This document shows positions 1 through 13,400 of a stretch of 50,000 nucleotides of DNA, piece after piece. Position 1 is the first letter of the stretch. Each line of letters begins with the position of its first letter. The stretch comes from Trachelipus rathkii (taxonomy: Eukaryota; Arthropoda; Malacostraca; Isopoda; Trachelipodidae): assembly GCA_015478945.1 (NCBI GenBank), contig JABUQX010116976.1:1-50000 (forward strand). Reading direction: 5' to 3'. The position numbers and the translations under genes are program-made. Below the pieces are notes generated by a model that did no database searches, was not told the origin of the DNA, and saw nothing but the letters and a program-made list of their open reading frames with translations.

Positions 1-1250
1 CCGTATTTTTACAAAGGAGGTAAGAAGGTGGATTTAGGAAGGTTTACCACTTTTCTCATGATGCGTCTAATGTGGATACAGATAAGGGAAAGCATGACAT
101 CAATATATATCACCGGAAACTCACCTATCAATTCAGTCATTTAATACATCGACATTTATATATCTATACCTATATTGGAATAAATTGAAGCACTTCGTAT
201 TTAGTAGAAAATAAAATATTAGAGCATATATAAAATTTACTCCATTGGTTATATCTCTTATAACAAATTGATATTTTAATGCGTTTTATTAAAGATTACT
301 TTGCTTTTAATTCAATAAAATACTGTTTCCCTTATATTCCTACACAGACATATTATTTATTAATGATAAGACAATTGAGATGAACTCTTACTTTATGGAC
401 TATAATTTTATATCTTCGTCCAAAATAGCACTCAAATGCGATCAAAAGAATGTACCTAAAATTGAGATAAAAAATTCTCTTTACATACCAAAAACAACTA
501 ATTCTGACCTGGTGAAGCCATGAAATTCGCTACTTAAATGAAAACTCTTACCAGATACCAAAGCTCGAATTTTCCCAAATAGTCACTTTAACAAGATATC
601 TATCGTCTTGCGATAAATTCCCAGATCAGTATAAACCCAGTCTTCAGCTATCTTCATGTTGTACATGCTTCTTATACAGGAAGATGTTCCTCTTGTTTCT
701 CCTGCTCGTTATAATACTCCTGTGTTGCATATAAAATATTTGTGTGCAAGACTGTTCAACGACTGCCCTACGTTATTTAGTGCTTGAGATTATACGATCC
801 TAACATTTTATTTTACCAAGACTTAAATGGGGAGTAAATAAATAAACAAAACAAGACCCATTTAACACTTAATATATGTGTGATATATCTCAGGAACAGA
901 GTGTACTCTGAATACATTGTTTATAGCACAGAAGTTCTATCAGCCGCCGTCTTCCACATTATACCTTAATATCTTGACATATTTAGTTGTTCCCACATAC
1001 CATAAGTGCACGGTAAATACATTAAGGGCACAAACATCGTTACCATCGGACCACCAAGATCTAACCTCACAAAAACACATATAACTCAATCTCACTTTGA
1101 AGGTCGTCCATTTCGATCAAAACAATATCAACACCACTACTCTTCATTAACAAATACCACACTAAAATATTTAATATTATCGCAAAATATATTTGGTACA
1201 TAACAATTTATGTTTATATATAAGTTTTCCGATCAAAACAAGAACTAAAA
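1..1250. other. AT-rich intergenic sequence, nothing recognised
   Basis: Mixed but AT-rich sequence with no repeat structure or family motif that I can see. The longest open frame is 65 codons (1006-1203, plus strand). It is rich in T, H, I and S with no domain, which is what chance gives at this composition. Confidence 0.5.
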
Positions 1251-2530
1251 AATTAAAATATCCTGTTCAATAATAATAATAACTATAATCACATATAATT
1301 CACATTATAACATAAAAATATTAAATTCAATTAAAATACAATAAAATAATAGGAATTTATAAAATATATATAAATATAAAAATAAGATAATTAAATATAA
1401 ATAATAATAATAATTAAATCTATATATAAATAATAAAATTAATTAAATAAAAAATATATAAATTAAAAATAATTAATAAATTAAATAATACTATAAAATT
1501 TAAAATTATAATTATTATAATATATAGTTCTTAAATAATTATAATAATATAAAAATATAATGTATAATTATTATATAATTATAATTATATTATACATATT
1601 AATTATTCTTTTAATATATCCAGTCAAGTTTTAATATATTATAATTTATAATTTATTATATATTGTTAGCTCTTGAACTCTTAATTAAATTATATATGTA
1701 AATAAGTAGAATTAGACATTACAAATTATTAAAACTGCTTGATAAGTTTTAAAATTAATTTAATATAATTAATATAATTAAACACAATGAAAATAATAAA
1801 TAGTAAGAAATAATAATAATAAGTAAATTATCATTAATTCTTTAAAAATCGTCTCTATAATATTAATATAATAATATAATAATATAAATTAAATGAAATA
1901 TATAATCTCCAATAAATATTAAGGATATAACTCTATAATACATAATAAATAATAATAATAATAATATAAATATATAATTACAATATAATAAATCATAAAT
2001 ATAATATATAATATTAAATAGAATAAATATGTTTTACTAAAGCTTTAATTATTCACCAATTAAGAACTATAGTTAATGGTTAGACAAAGCATTAATTATT
2101 ATTGCATATCAAATTTTAAAGTTGGAAATTTAACCATTTTATTGTATATATTATTTATATTTATTATTATTATATAATTAAATTTTATAAATTATTATTA
2201 TTATTATTTATTATTATATTATCAATTATTCTAATTGGATATTATATACATTTTTATTATTAAATTTTTTAATTATAAAATTATATTAATTTATAATATA
2301 TTAGTAATTATCTCACAATTTATTATTTTTTATTATTATATATTTAAATTATATAATCTAATTATTATAATTAATTATTAATAATTATTTAATTATATTA
2401 TTTATTATTATATATTATTATTATATTTATTATTTATTATTATATATTAAAATTATTATTTAATATTTATATTATATATTATTATTATTATAATAAATTA
2501 ATATTATTATTTTATTATTATTATTATTTG
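1251..2530. repeat. A/T-only low-complexity block with a strand-skew switch
   Basis: Almost entirely A and T. The plus strand is A-rich up to about 2035 (AATAAT, AAATATA runs). After a short less simple gap (about 2036-2130) it becomes T-rich (TTATTATTA runs) to about 2530. Both halves are built from the same AAT/ATT and AATATA words read on opposite strands. No open frame of note. It could be a diverged simple-sequence block or two AT-rich arrays in inverted orientation. Confidence 0.8.
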
Positions 2531-3540
2531 TATTATTCACCCTAGCCTCCATTGCCCTATCCCGACTTTGAGGGGTAATTGGTTTAGTTGACATACGCCC
2601 TAGAGAAAAAAAAAATGTAGTAAAAGTAATATAAACAGAATATGACACAGTCGAAAAGAAAGCCCAGCCCTACGCCCCCGTCTATACCTAGTGAGAATGT
2701 CGCAGACATGAAAAGTTCACCTCTATTATAAAGCTTTCATATATAGACCGCGCACGGACCCTTCATACTATTTATGGAATTATCGTCAGAGTGTATGGAA
2801 ATTTATTCCCCTGGTACAGGTGGGCCTACAATACTACATATCACCTACTCAACAAAAACTTCGACCAAACTGACACTTTCAACATCTTATACTTCCTACT
2901 CTTAATGATTAACCACCTAATTCATCTTTATATCGCCAATACAGCCCAAATAAACTCTAACAAATATTACTTACCGTAATCAGAGATCATTGATTTTTAC
3001 CTGTCTAACAATAATCTTACTATATTTCATATATCGCGATCTCCACATTAGATATCACATCAGTCACCAGACAAACGTCGATAAATATCCCAGTTCACTC
3101 ACATTACCTACAATTATTACACTTAAGACTTACAAACCGACCGACTGTCATCTTCATAACCAAATATACTCGTTTCCACCACGAATCCATTATTCAACCA
3201 CAGTACCAAATGTATTCATCTCATCCCTTTTAGTTTCTCGTCACATTTACACCCCTTTCTACCACATCAGTAACTATCTGAAATCAATACAATTCCATAA
3301 AAAAATGATATACCACAGTTGCCATCTGCCATTCTTCGGTAAACATTGTATAAAATATCTCCCTTCATTTTGAATAACATTGGATGTTTCATTATAGCAT
3401 CTAATGAAACAATAATTAGAACTTTTAGTCAAAGAAATCCATTTAGGTGTCATGGTAATATTTGCTGTGATGCAGGAACGGAGAAGTCGGAAAATATAGC
3501 AGTAGACATTATGCCACAGTGGGAGATCAATAAATAAAAT
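2531..3540. other. C-rich, G-poor island with short open frames, origin unknown
   Basis: Composition changes sharply after the AT block. The plus strand becomes C-rich and G-poor; for example, 2881-2940 has 16 C and 2 G. Three short plus-strand frames occur (2791-2979, 2990-3373, 3346-3537). They are rich in I, L, Y, H, T and N, as expected from this base bias alone. The C over G skew resembles one strand of many animal mitochondrial genomes. Reading it with TGA as Trp gave me no convincing mitochondrial protein, so I do not call it a nuclear mitochondrial copy. Confidence 0.4.
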
Positions 3541-6120
3541 TAGATGTTCCGTCTACTCTATTGTATCTATATAATTCATCCATTCTGAAAGATTTAGAAA
3601 ATTGATATAAGTTTATTAACTTATATTAAGTAATTCTTATTTAGATTATAATAAAGAATATTACAATTTTTATATTAAGTATTTGTGAATGCACTTGTAC
3701 ACCTGAATAAGTCTAATATGACTTATTGTTATTTTTTAATAGTTTATAACATTGCGAAAACCAATTATCCATATTATATTTAAAAGTAACATATATTAAC
3801 TAAATTGAACTAGAAATTAGATATAATTAATATAATAATTATATTGTTATTAACCAATTATATATTAAATGTCTATAAATCTATATAATTAATTATAAAT
3901 TTATTACTATTTATAATAAGTGTTCAATAATCATATAACCACCAAAACCAATAAACCCTAAATGAGACAACATTACTCCACACGTATACACCAATGCATC
4001 CTCTAACTCAACTCTATTATATTTATAGTAATTATTAGATTATTATCATTACAACCTTTTATTTTATATAATTAGTATATTATTCATATTATTTATCCTT
4101 ATTTTTTATTTTATTAATTAACATTACTCTCATATCCCCACATAAAATATACCTATATTACACCTGTAACTACTATAACTTATACCAATATATTGACCTA
4201 TATTAGACAATATCTGATAAGAAACCTCTGCCAACTAACTCATTTATACAATAATATTTCTAATTTCCACTAGTACATATTATTAATATTGGGCATTCAT
4301 AAAACCTTTCAAGCACCAAACTAATTAAAGACATAAATAATAGAAATTATTGTATCTATTATTTACTATTATTTAATTTATATAATAAATATAAAATACA
4401 CTATACATTTATATAAATCAATAAAATAAATAATATAATTTAATTTTGAAAGATTATATAAATTATTAATGATAAATATTTTAATACCTAAAAGTATTTG
4501 ATCATTTGGCTCATTATTATCATTATATTATCATTTTCATTATTTAGTATACATAAATTCCATCAAAATATAGATAAACTATATATATACTATAAATAAA
4601 ACCACAAATTAAAATAAACTTTGGGCTGGGAAGTAAAAATAATTATTATAAATAAAAAACTACATAATAAATTTATACCATTTAATTTATAATACATAAT
4701 ATATTAATTGCATATAACTATTTAAAAAATAACACGAATAAAAATAACTAATTATAAAGCATTTATTATATATTAGACTATAATGTCTATTAATAATATA
4801 TATATATATATAAAAATAATAAACCTATAATATATATATTATATATATATTATTTCTATCCATATATATATTATTATATCATACCATATTATAAATAATA
4901 TATATATATAATTACATTATAATTAATTAATTAATACTAATTACTCACTATATTAATATAATATAATATATTATATAAATAATATTCGTTTTATTTATAT
5001 AAAATATATAATATCTTTATAACTAATAATATAAAATATATATATATAATTAATATATAATAATATATATTATAATATATATGTATATATATATATATTA
5101 AATAATTAATAATATTAATATATATATTAAATTAATATTTTATTATAATAGTTAATTAAATATATATACATATAATAAATATATATATATAATAATATAT
5201 ATATATAAAAATAATATATATAAAAATATAGTATTAATATTAATAATATATATATATATATATTAATATATAATATATAATATTTATAAATATATATATC
5301 CATATATATATAATATACTACTTAATAGTATATTATAATTAATAATAATAATAGTATATTATAAATATTAAATGGATTCTATAAATCAATATATGTATAT
5401 ATATTTATATATATATATATACATATATATATTTATTAATAACTCTAAAACAATACTAAAAATAATGATAAAATAATAAATGACATAAGAATGTCAATAA
5501 ATAATAATATATAAACTAAGCACATAAATCATCTCAGGAATAATAATGTTAAAATTACAGGATAATTCATTATAGACGTATAAAACTATAATAACTAAAA
5601 ATAATAAAACTAAACTTCATGGAAAACCTTCTATATCATAATATATATAATAATACACTTATCAACATCAATACTACTTAATATTTTTATTATTTAGTTT
5701 ATTATATACATCCACTTCATTCTCACCACATATTTATACGATAGGTCATTGCATTTATTGTTAAGTATTTTCACATTTAAAATAAAATTCAATGTTTACT
5801 ATTAAACAACCTGTTCTAAGAACCTCTGTGTTAAACGGTTTATATATATTAAATTCCCTTTTATTAATAAATTAATTCTCTATTTAATATTAGTTAGAAA
5901 CTATGGTACATGTATTTAATATTAAGATTATTTTATTTCTAAATCAATATTATTATAAAATAATTGCTATATAAATAATAACAATCATTCAATATAACAA
6001 AATCACTATATTTTTAATATGATATATAAGAACATATGCGTAAACAAATAACATAAATAAAGAACATATATTTCTCAGTAGACAGTGAATATGAAAACAT
6101 ATTTGATCTGAAAAGCTACT
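3541..6120. repeat. Long AT-rich low-complexity tract
   Basis: AT-rich throughout, with the densest (TA)n, TATATA and AATAAT words between about 4790 and 5460. No gene or element recognised. The alternating TA stretches are interrupted every few units, unlike the long clean (TA)n arrays in the right half of the window. Confidence 0.7.
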
Positions 6121-6265
6121 GTTGAAAGGGACAATATTATGCCGACTAGAATAACGGAGTGACGAAGCTATAAACTGTGACTATCTAGCATGTTTTCTCC
6201 GAGGTTGGCGGAGGATCGCGTTAGCGTGACTCATACTTAATGGAGCGGGCTGCCCCTACAATTTT
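6121..6265. other. Short GC-raised island in AT-rich sequence
   Basis: About 145 bp with clearly higher GC than either flank, including a GGTTGGCGGAGG stretch near 6205 and GGAGCGGGCTGCCCC near 6243. I checked it for tRNA or rRNA character and saw no cloverleaf or conserved rRNA segment. Function unknown. Confidence 0.3.
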
Positions 6266-7260
6266 TCGATAACTCATATATTATTTCTATCAATTCATTT
6301 AATATTTAATATATTCAACACTGATATATTTGTACCACATAATATTTATAAATATATAAATAAAACAATAATTTCAAAAACATATAAAAATAAAATTTAA
6401 TAATATGTTATATATTATTTATACCATATTAAAGCGCTTAATTTAATATATTATGTTCTAAGTAATTATTTGATCATTAAAGGCTTCTATCCAAAATTTA
6501 TGTATTAACAATTTGCTTATCTCATCACTGCATACATTTATTTAGCTTATTATAGAATTTACGGCATCCCCACAATTCGAGTATTCTTTTAATCTAATTA
6601 TATCTTATCATTAATTTGTATTCTTTAACTAATTCAATTAAAAGACATCTCGTCATAATTAAGGAATTATTATGAAGTCAAGCAAATCAGTTCTTCATAC
6701 ATTAGTTATAATTATTCAAGCGTCTAGGTTCCCCGCCTATTACTATAAATGTCCTATAAATTGATAAATAAAATTTTTATAATTAGAATATTAATACACA
6801 AATGGGGTTTTTGCTATTAAGATACTTACTATAATTATATTTATAATAATTTGACTAATATATATAAATAAAGTATATTTTATATAATATAGTAATAAAT
6901 ATAATATATATCTTAGCTAATAATATATAATATAATAGAATATATATATAAATTATATTATTATATATTAAATTATTATATATTATTATTATTTGCGTAT
7001 ATATTAGTATTAGAAACATACTAAAAAATATATAAAAGGAGAAGAAACCAGTATTTATTCCATATATAATATATATATATATAATATATATATATATAAT
7101 ATATATATAATAATTTATTATTAATATTTAGCTATACATAATTTAAATCAAGTAAATATAAATAGGTATAAATGTATACGATTGGTACCGCTTTGTTTGT
7201 TAGGTTAATTACTGAAAACAATATCCCTACTAAGAAATAGCAAGTATTATACTTAGTGTC
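6266..7260. repeat. AT-rich sequence with TA-rich block
   Basis: AT-rich sequence without recognised features. A denser TA/AATATA block occupies about 6840-7130. No open frame of 60 or more codons. Confidence 0.5.
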
Positions 7261-7261
7261 C

Positions 7262-7412
7262 TGTATACTTCTATTTTTTTTCTTTTTATTTGTATTGTAT
7301 TTGTGTCTTTTTCACTTATGTAGTGCAGGCTATTGAATTTCGTTTTCTTCTTTTCTTTTTCTTTTCATAATAATTTACTTCCTTCCTCTTCTCTCCTCTC
7401 TTTCTTATTATT
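7262..7412. repeat. Pyrimidine-rich tract
   Basis: The plus strand is dominated by T and C for about 150 bp (TTTTTTTCTTTTTATTTG, then TTCTTCTTTTCTTTTTCTTTTC, then CTTCCTCTTCTCTCCTCTC). It looks like an imperfect (CT)n/(TTTC)n simple repeat. It is followed by an ATT-rich block to about 7470. Confidence 0.6.
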
Positions 7413-7469
7413 ATATTATTTTATATTATTAAATAATTATTATTATTACTTATTATTATATTATTATCG

Positions 7470-8690
7470 AGCTTAAAAAAAGCATCATAAGTATTGCAAT
7501 TAATTTTGTAAATAAAATCGAATATTAGATCTTGAATAAGTGAGTAGAATTGGAAATTAGAATAGACTGTCAGACAGAGATTGAGGAGAGATTGTAAGAG
7601 TTGGAGAGTTGCAATGTCGAATAGTCTTTCGCATCCACTATAGCCAGGTTGGTATATGTAATGTATTGCGGAATGTAATCAGAACCTTCCGAAACGATTC
7701 TGAAGCAAAAGTTCATTTTTATAGCAAGGGCAAAACAAGCGCATTCAAGCAAATAATGATGTGTTGAAAAGTACACAATAAGGTTATACTTCAAGAATGA
7801 ATACGTATCGCTGCCACATTTATTCCTTAATGTATTTTCGCTTTTATAACAGAATTAGAATGACTGAAGTAGATCTTCCAGGAATGATCACGTAATCCTC
7901 CCAAGTAAACCTAGACAAAAAAAAACATCACTATTTACTTCAAGAGCAAAAGGTTTGGCCATCAGTGGCTAAAATATCTTAATTGGTTGAGCCGAAAGAA
8001 GAGTTTACCAGGAATTGCAGCGATGATTCTCGAGCGTATTATAAAAAGCAAAAGAAAAATCATTTTTGTTTTCCGTCCGAAAGTAGGGATTCTAGACAAA
8101 AAATCAGCGAGCCTGAGCCTACCTAAGGCCACATACATACCTACCAATTGATAATCACCATTTGTAGTTCCAAGAGAATCACCCGGCATTTTGTGATTAT
8201 TATCAACAATCACCACCATTAGGACCCGAGTTAATCACAAATGGATTTATAAACAATTCATTTTGAAACCCGTTGATAAATCAAAGTTTCGATCGATGCA
8301 TTATTTATACTATAGCTTCGTAAATACTCAATAATGGGGTCCGCTCGAGTACACCTCGCATACTCGGTGGCAATATATTTGCAATCTTGTAATATACATT
8401 AGTTTTTAGAAAAGTACAATTCTGCAACCTGACGAAATGGATAACGTTTAATCCCACTAGTGATTGTGATGTAAAAATTTTCATACGCCTTGTATAATTT
8501 TATATAGCTTTAATAAATAAAAACAAAATATTGTCGAAACAGTTCTTCATTAAAGCGTCCAGTTGGAGTTCTATGACTTTTTTTGATTTCCCATAACCTG
8601 TAACCTAGAAATGAGTCTAGCAATATCATATCACTATAATCTGAAATGACATTGTGTGACACATATATTGAAGTCATCTTCTAATACGCA
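7470..8690. other. Mixed intergenic sequence, no gene recognised
   Basis: Base composition is more balanced than in the neighbours. Two minus-strand frames are open (7570-7794, 74 codons; 7962-8219, 85 codons). Neither shows a domain, signal peptide or familiar motif, and they lie in different frames with stops between them. They could be decayed coding sequence but I cannot support that. Confidence 0.35.
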
Positions 8691-9790
8691 TAAAATATAG
8701 CGATTAATAATATATATAATAATTATAAATCTTTTATATATAATAAAAATTATATTATACTTTTATAATATTATAATTACATTATATATTATTTACATTA
8801 ACATCTAGATATTTATATTTATATATATATATATATTATATTATAATTATTTATAATATATTAAAAAATGTATAGTTAATATTAAGCGTTGGGTTTATGT
8901 ATAATACTGTATATATGTATAATTATAGTTTCACAATAAGTATAATGTATATATACAATAAAATATTTATTTCCTATTATTTTTGTCTATATATTATCCT
9001 AATTTATAATATATATATTCTAAATATTAATCTAAATAAATATTTCTATTTAACATTATAATATATATCATATTCTATAGTACAAATTATTATAATAGCA
9101 TAATAAACACTCATCCAGCCGTACTATACTATATAATCTATCATAACTCATCCTATACTTATTTCACTATATACTATAATAAAACTCAAGAAAGCTATTT
9201 CGTTGTCGTTAAGTACTTATTATTATAATTATATATATATTATTATAAATATCATACATAAATTTTAAATTATAACATATATTATAATAACCTATTATAT
9301 ATTATATATATATATATAACGGACAATCTATATTAATACATCACACAGTGCTTCTGTATCTTTATATAAATAATATCTAAATATTACTTAACAATTATTA
9401 TATTTATATATATTGAATTTTAATATTTTATTCAACTCTTTGCTTACTCATATTTTTTAACATCTATTTATTCTCAAATACAATTTATATTATTGTATAA
9501 ACATAAACTACTCAATTAATCTTGATAACGGTAATATAATATTACTGTACTACTTTAACTACTCTTTATATTACCTTATATATAATATTAATATAATTTA
9601 TCTAATAATATATATTATTATTATAATTATTATTAATAATAAAATAGAATTATATCATATTATAATTAAATTATATATTTTAAATCAATTTAAAGGAATA
9701 TAATAATTTATTTTTATAAATGAAATGAAGAAATATAATTAATTATATATTATACATTTATATATAATTATCAATTATGATAATATTTGA
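8691..9790. repeat. AT-rich low-complexity tract
   Basis: Dense AATATA/TATATA and ATTATT words with a few C-containing interruptions (for example 9110-9180). No open frames of note and no element ends seen. Confidence 0.6.
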
Positions 9791-12150
9791 CATTTCCAAC
9801 TTTCATCGCTCGAGGACAGTCGTTAAAGATATACAAACGCAAATTTTCCATTGTAAATTATACTTTTGAAAACTCATCGTCTAAGAAAGAAATATAAGTT
9901 TGTTTTCCCTTTTGTGATCGTTCAAAACATATTATTAAAATCATGATATCTAAAGACAAAATTACAGAAATATAAATAGTTACTGTATGCATGAGGACAT
10001 ATAGATAGTCACAACAGTATGATTTCAAGAGATTAGTCCTCAGAAGCTAAACACTTAAGAAAGGTTTAATATTATATACTAATGAAAAAAAAGTTCATAA
10101 TCTCTTAAATTAATTAATGCATAGAGGGGAAAATAGAAACTATACAAAAATAAAAATGGTATACGAACTACAGGAAAACCTCAGTTCGACCATGTAGTAA
10201 AATAAGAGAACAAGAAAGTGACAATGAAATGTTCCTTCGAGTATAGAGATTATCTTAACGAACTTACAAAAGATAAAACTACTATTCAGACCGAGAGACG
10301 ATAACAAGAAAACCCTTAGCACCTATTTTAACCTAGACATAGACAAATAAACCCTATATCAATAATATTATATTCTAACTCTCTAAAAACACAGTCGTAA
10401 AACAAATATCTACAGGTCATACTAAACTTTCACACTCGATACCCTAATCGCTATACCTAGAGTAACTAATTATCTGTAATACCAGGAAACAGATAGTCCT
10501 ATCGCTAGATCTCTCTCAACATCTCGATATATAACACCTAATCTAGACCAACCTAATGAAACACGTAACCTAAACCGTTTATCACACTAATAACTTAAGA
10601 CCTTAGACCGTACCCCCATTGCACCCAATAGCACCTGACATGACAGCCCGGCTGTTTGCCGCAGAGTAGTAGTATATCATTCGTGCCGTTAATTATATAA
10701 GCTTTGTCACTGTCTCAGCTGCAGTGTAGTCTAGGGGAGACACGTATTTTTATTTCGTCTTCTACTAATGAATAAATCTACGAAAGATTTTCCACAGCTC
10801 ATGTATTTGGTACAACTGTCAACAATGGGTGCCAGGATGAGATAAGGATATACGCCATGGATACTAATGAGATGTTACTCATCACTTAATATTTTAAGAA
10901 ATGGATAATGCGGTAGATCTAGAGCTTCTGGTTGGGCTTCTTCAGATTTCTCCATTCTATCGTTAAGTGGTGGCCAATACCACACATCCATATGTTAATC
11001 GTAATATACCTCAACACTTGCCTGTGGCGATCCGAACGTGCCCTGGGCAATGACTTATCACTCCTAACATCATACCTGACTAATCATAAGGGTCTTGGAT
11101 GAAGATACCTGGAGAATAACTTAGCAACATACTATGTTAAGACGGACAGGACCCGATATGGGTCGTCCTCGTATGCATATATTTCCTTCCGAGATACTGG
11201 TTCCTGCGCTGTGGACCCATATGACCTGACGATGGCTTGGCTGGAAACGCTACATATATATGCCTTAAGGGCATGTGTAAATGATTCTGAGGAACAAAAT
11301 AGCTAAAGAATTAGGCTATTTTTCCTTGTAGGACACTTTGACCAAGTAATGCTATTGTTGTATACTACTCATAACACTCTCTCAATTCCTTTAAATAAGA
11401 GTAATTAAGGAAACTCGCTTCCTCTCTACTATACCAGGCCATTCGAGCCGGAGTTGAGAGCAGGATGTGTTTAATTCTATATTTGGCCGACCACTATAAC
11501 ATTAAGTTGTCAGTAGAGGGTGATCTATCTTTCTGCCTGAATAAGGAGGTGGGCGTGGATGCTTACTATAACAGACGAAACAGAGAGACGAGAGAGCAAG
11601 GTAAGGGAGAGGGAGAGAGACCTGCCACTAGGGTGAGAGCGACTTGCATACACCAAGGAGTCGGAGTGAGCACTCCGATCTGCGGCGCCTAGACGACGCA
11701 GGAGACGAAATATAGAGAAGATAGGTACGGCGTTGATCAGATACTTTGATTAACGTATTATTAGTCATTTATAACTATAGCTTAAGACTGTATGATAGAG
11801 ACGGCGTCATGCGTATAAGCTTAGAAAATCATATTTCACATAATTTTATGTAACGCAGAATCGATCCTCAAATACACAGTCGAATCACATAAGATACGCT
11901 CCTCTCATTAAAATGATCTGACTCTTGTATTTAGTTAAATCGTTATGAGAAATATCTGTTTATGACTCATATTTATCCATATTAAAGTACTCTTCATAAC
12001 AAGTAAATTACATTAGGTACTCTTAATTTAAGAAATTCTAGTATTATTCTTAAGTTAGCTCACTATATGTTATATACTTATATTCAAAGTTAACTAGTTT
12101 AACAAATCCTGACTGTGAGTGTAGTATTAGAGACTTAAAAGCAGTTATGA
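9791..12150. other. Intergenic sequence, no gene recognised
   Basis: Mixed composition. The longest frames are a 60-codon minus-strand one (10140-10322) and a 75-codon plus-strand one (11465-11692), neither recognisable. The second covers a purine-rich stretch (about 11578-11635) that translates to R/E/G-rich low complexity. A small hairpin lies at 11660-11680. Confidence 0.4.
11660..11680. repeat. Short perfect inverted repeat (hairpin)
   Basis: TCGGAGT and ACTCCGA form a 7-bp stem around a 3-4 base loop, extendable by a G-T pair. No T-run follows, so nothing suggests a terminator. Probably incidental. Confidence 0.4.
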
Positions 12151-12151
12151 G

Positions 12152-12420
12152 CTACATTTACAATCAACTTTCTTATCTATTCACTATTCATTCTTCTTAT
12201 ATCCACTTTCATATATTATACTTCTTTCATTATCTACTTCTCACTATTCTTACCCTATCCTTAATATTCTTATTCTTCACTATCTGATCATTGAGCTTCT
12301 TTTATTTACTTACTTCTTATCTTTGTACTGGTAGTATAATTATCTTTACTTATATTACTCTTATTATTTACTTTCACTTTCATTACTTCTTTCATTATAT
12401 TATTATATTCAATGTTAAGT
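12152..12420. repeat. Pyrimidine-rich, G-poor tract
   Basis: The plus strand from 12152 to 12285 contains no G at all (134 bases), and G stays rare to about 12400. The sequence is C/T-rich with scattered A (TTCTTATATCCACTTTCAT and similar). It has no clear repeat unit. Confidence 0.6.
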
Positions 12421-12599
12421 ATGTTTCAATTGGATTTCTCTTAGTTTTAAGTTTGTTTAAGTATTATTAATACCACATGTAGAGGCTGCTGTCACGGAGT
12501 AGAAAGACGTCAAACCCAGAAGTTGTCAATATACTTTGCTCGTAGCTTATAAATTATTGTGTAATTAATAAATATTCTATACTTTCTAAGCTGATCATT

Positions 12600-13400
12600 A
12601 TTCAGTTATTATATTATTATCTCCAAACTTTATTCTTCCATATATAATATTATTAATATATTAATATTATATATTATAATATTATATACAGATAAAATAT
12701 TACTACTATTATAATTATAAAGTATCATTAATACTTAAAATACCACTTAATATATACTTAATATATAACTATAAAATAAATATAACTTATAGTAACATAC
12801 CTAACTATATTAATATATATCTAATTTATTATTATACTACTAATAATATATCTTACTGACGTATTAATATAATATATTATTAATCATATATATCACTTAA
12901 TTATGATGTATCCTTATTATTATATATATCCTATACTTGTTAATATATATATTCATTAGCAATAGGAATGGAGAAGATAACTACTTTATTTATGCCGAGT
13001 CGAGCAATTAGACGGATTGACGATCTCTAGAGCAATTTATTTGCCGAATTGACGTAGAATTAAAATTTTGAACAACACTTTTTTAAAATAAACTCTCTCT
13101 ATCTCACTACTCTTCATATTCTCTGCATTACAATTTATAATTAGATTATAAATTATTAATATATATAATATAGATTTTATATTATTAATTAATGTTAATT
13201 ATTATATAGTATTATATAAATATATATATTATTATATATAGTAATAAATATTAATATATATATATATATATTATATGAATATATATATATTACCTCTCAC
13301 TATATATAAATATTATTATTAATATAGGTATATAATAGTGATAAATTAATAGTAATAAATATTTTACTATACTCGATAAAAATATAGGTAAATAAGCTTA
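12600..13400. repeat. AT-rich low-complexity blocks
   Basis: Two TA-rich blocks (about 12600-12950 and 13130-13370), separated by some 180 bp of mixed sequence. No coding or RNA feature recognised. Confidence 0.55.

Noticed and set aside
2791..3373. Mitochondrial gene copy in the C-rich island
   Set aside because: Only the base skew fits. Translation with standard or invertebrate mitochondrial code gave no conserved block of any mitochondrial protein that I know.
11660..11680. Hairpin as a transcription terminator
   Set aside because: Eukaryotic context, no T run, short stem; likely chance.
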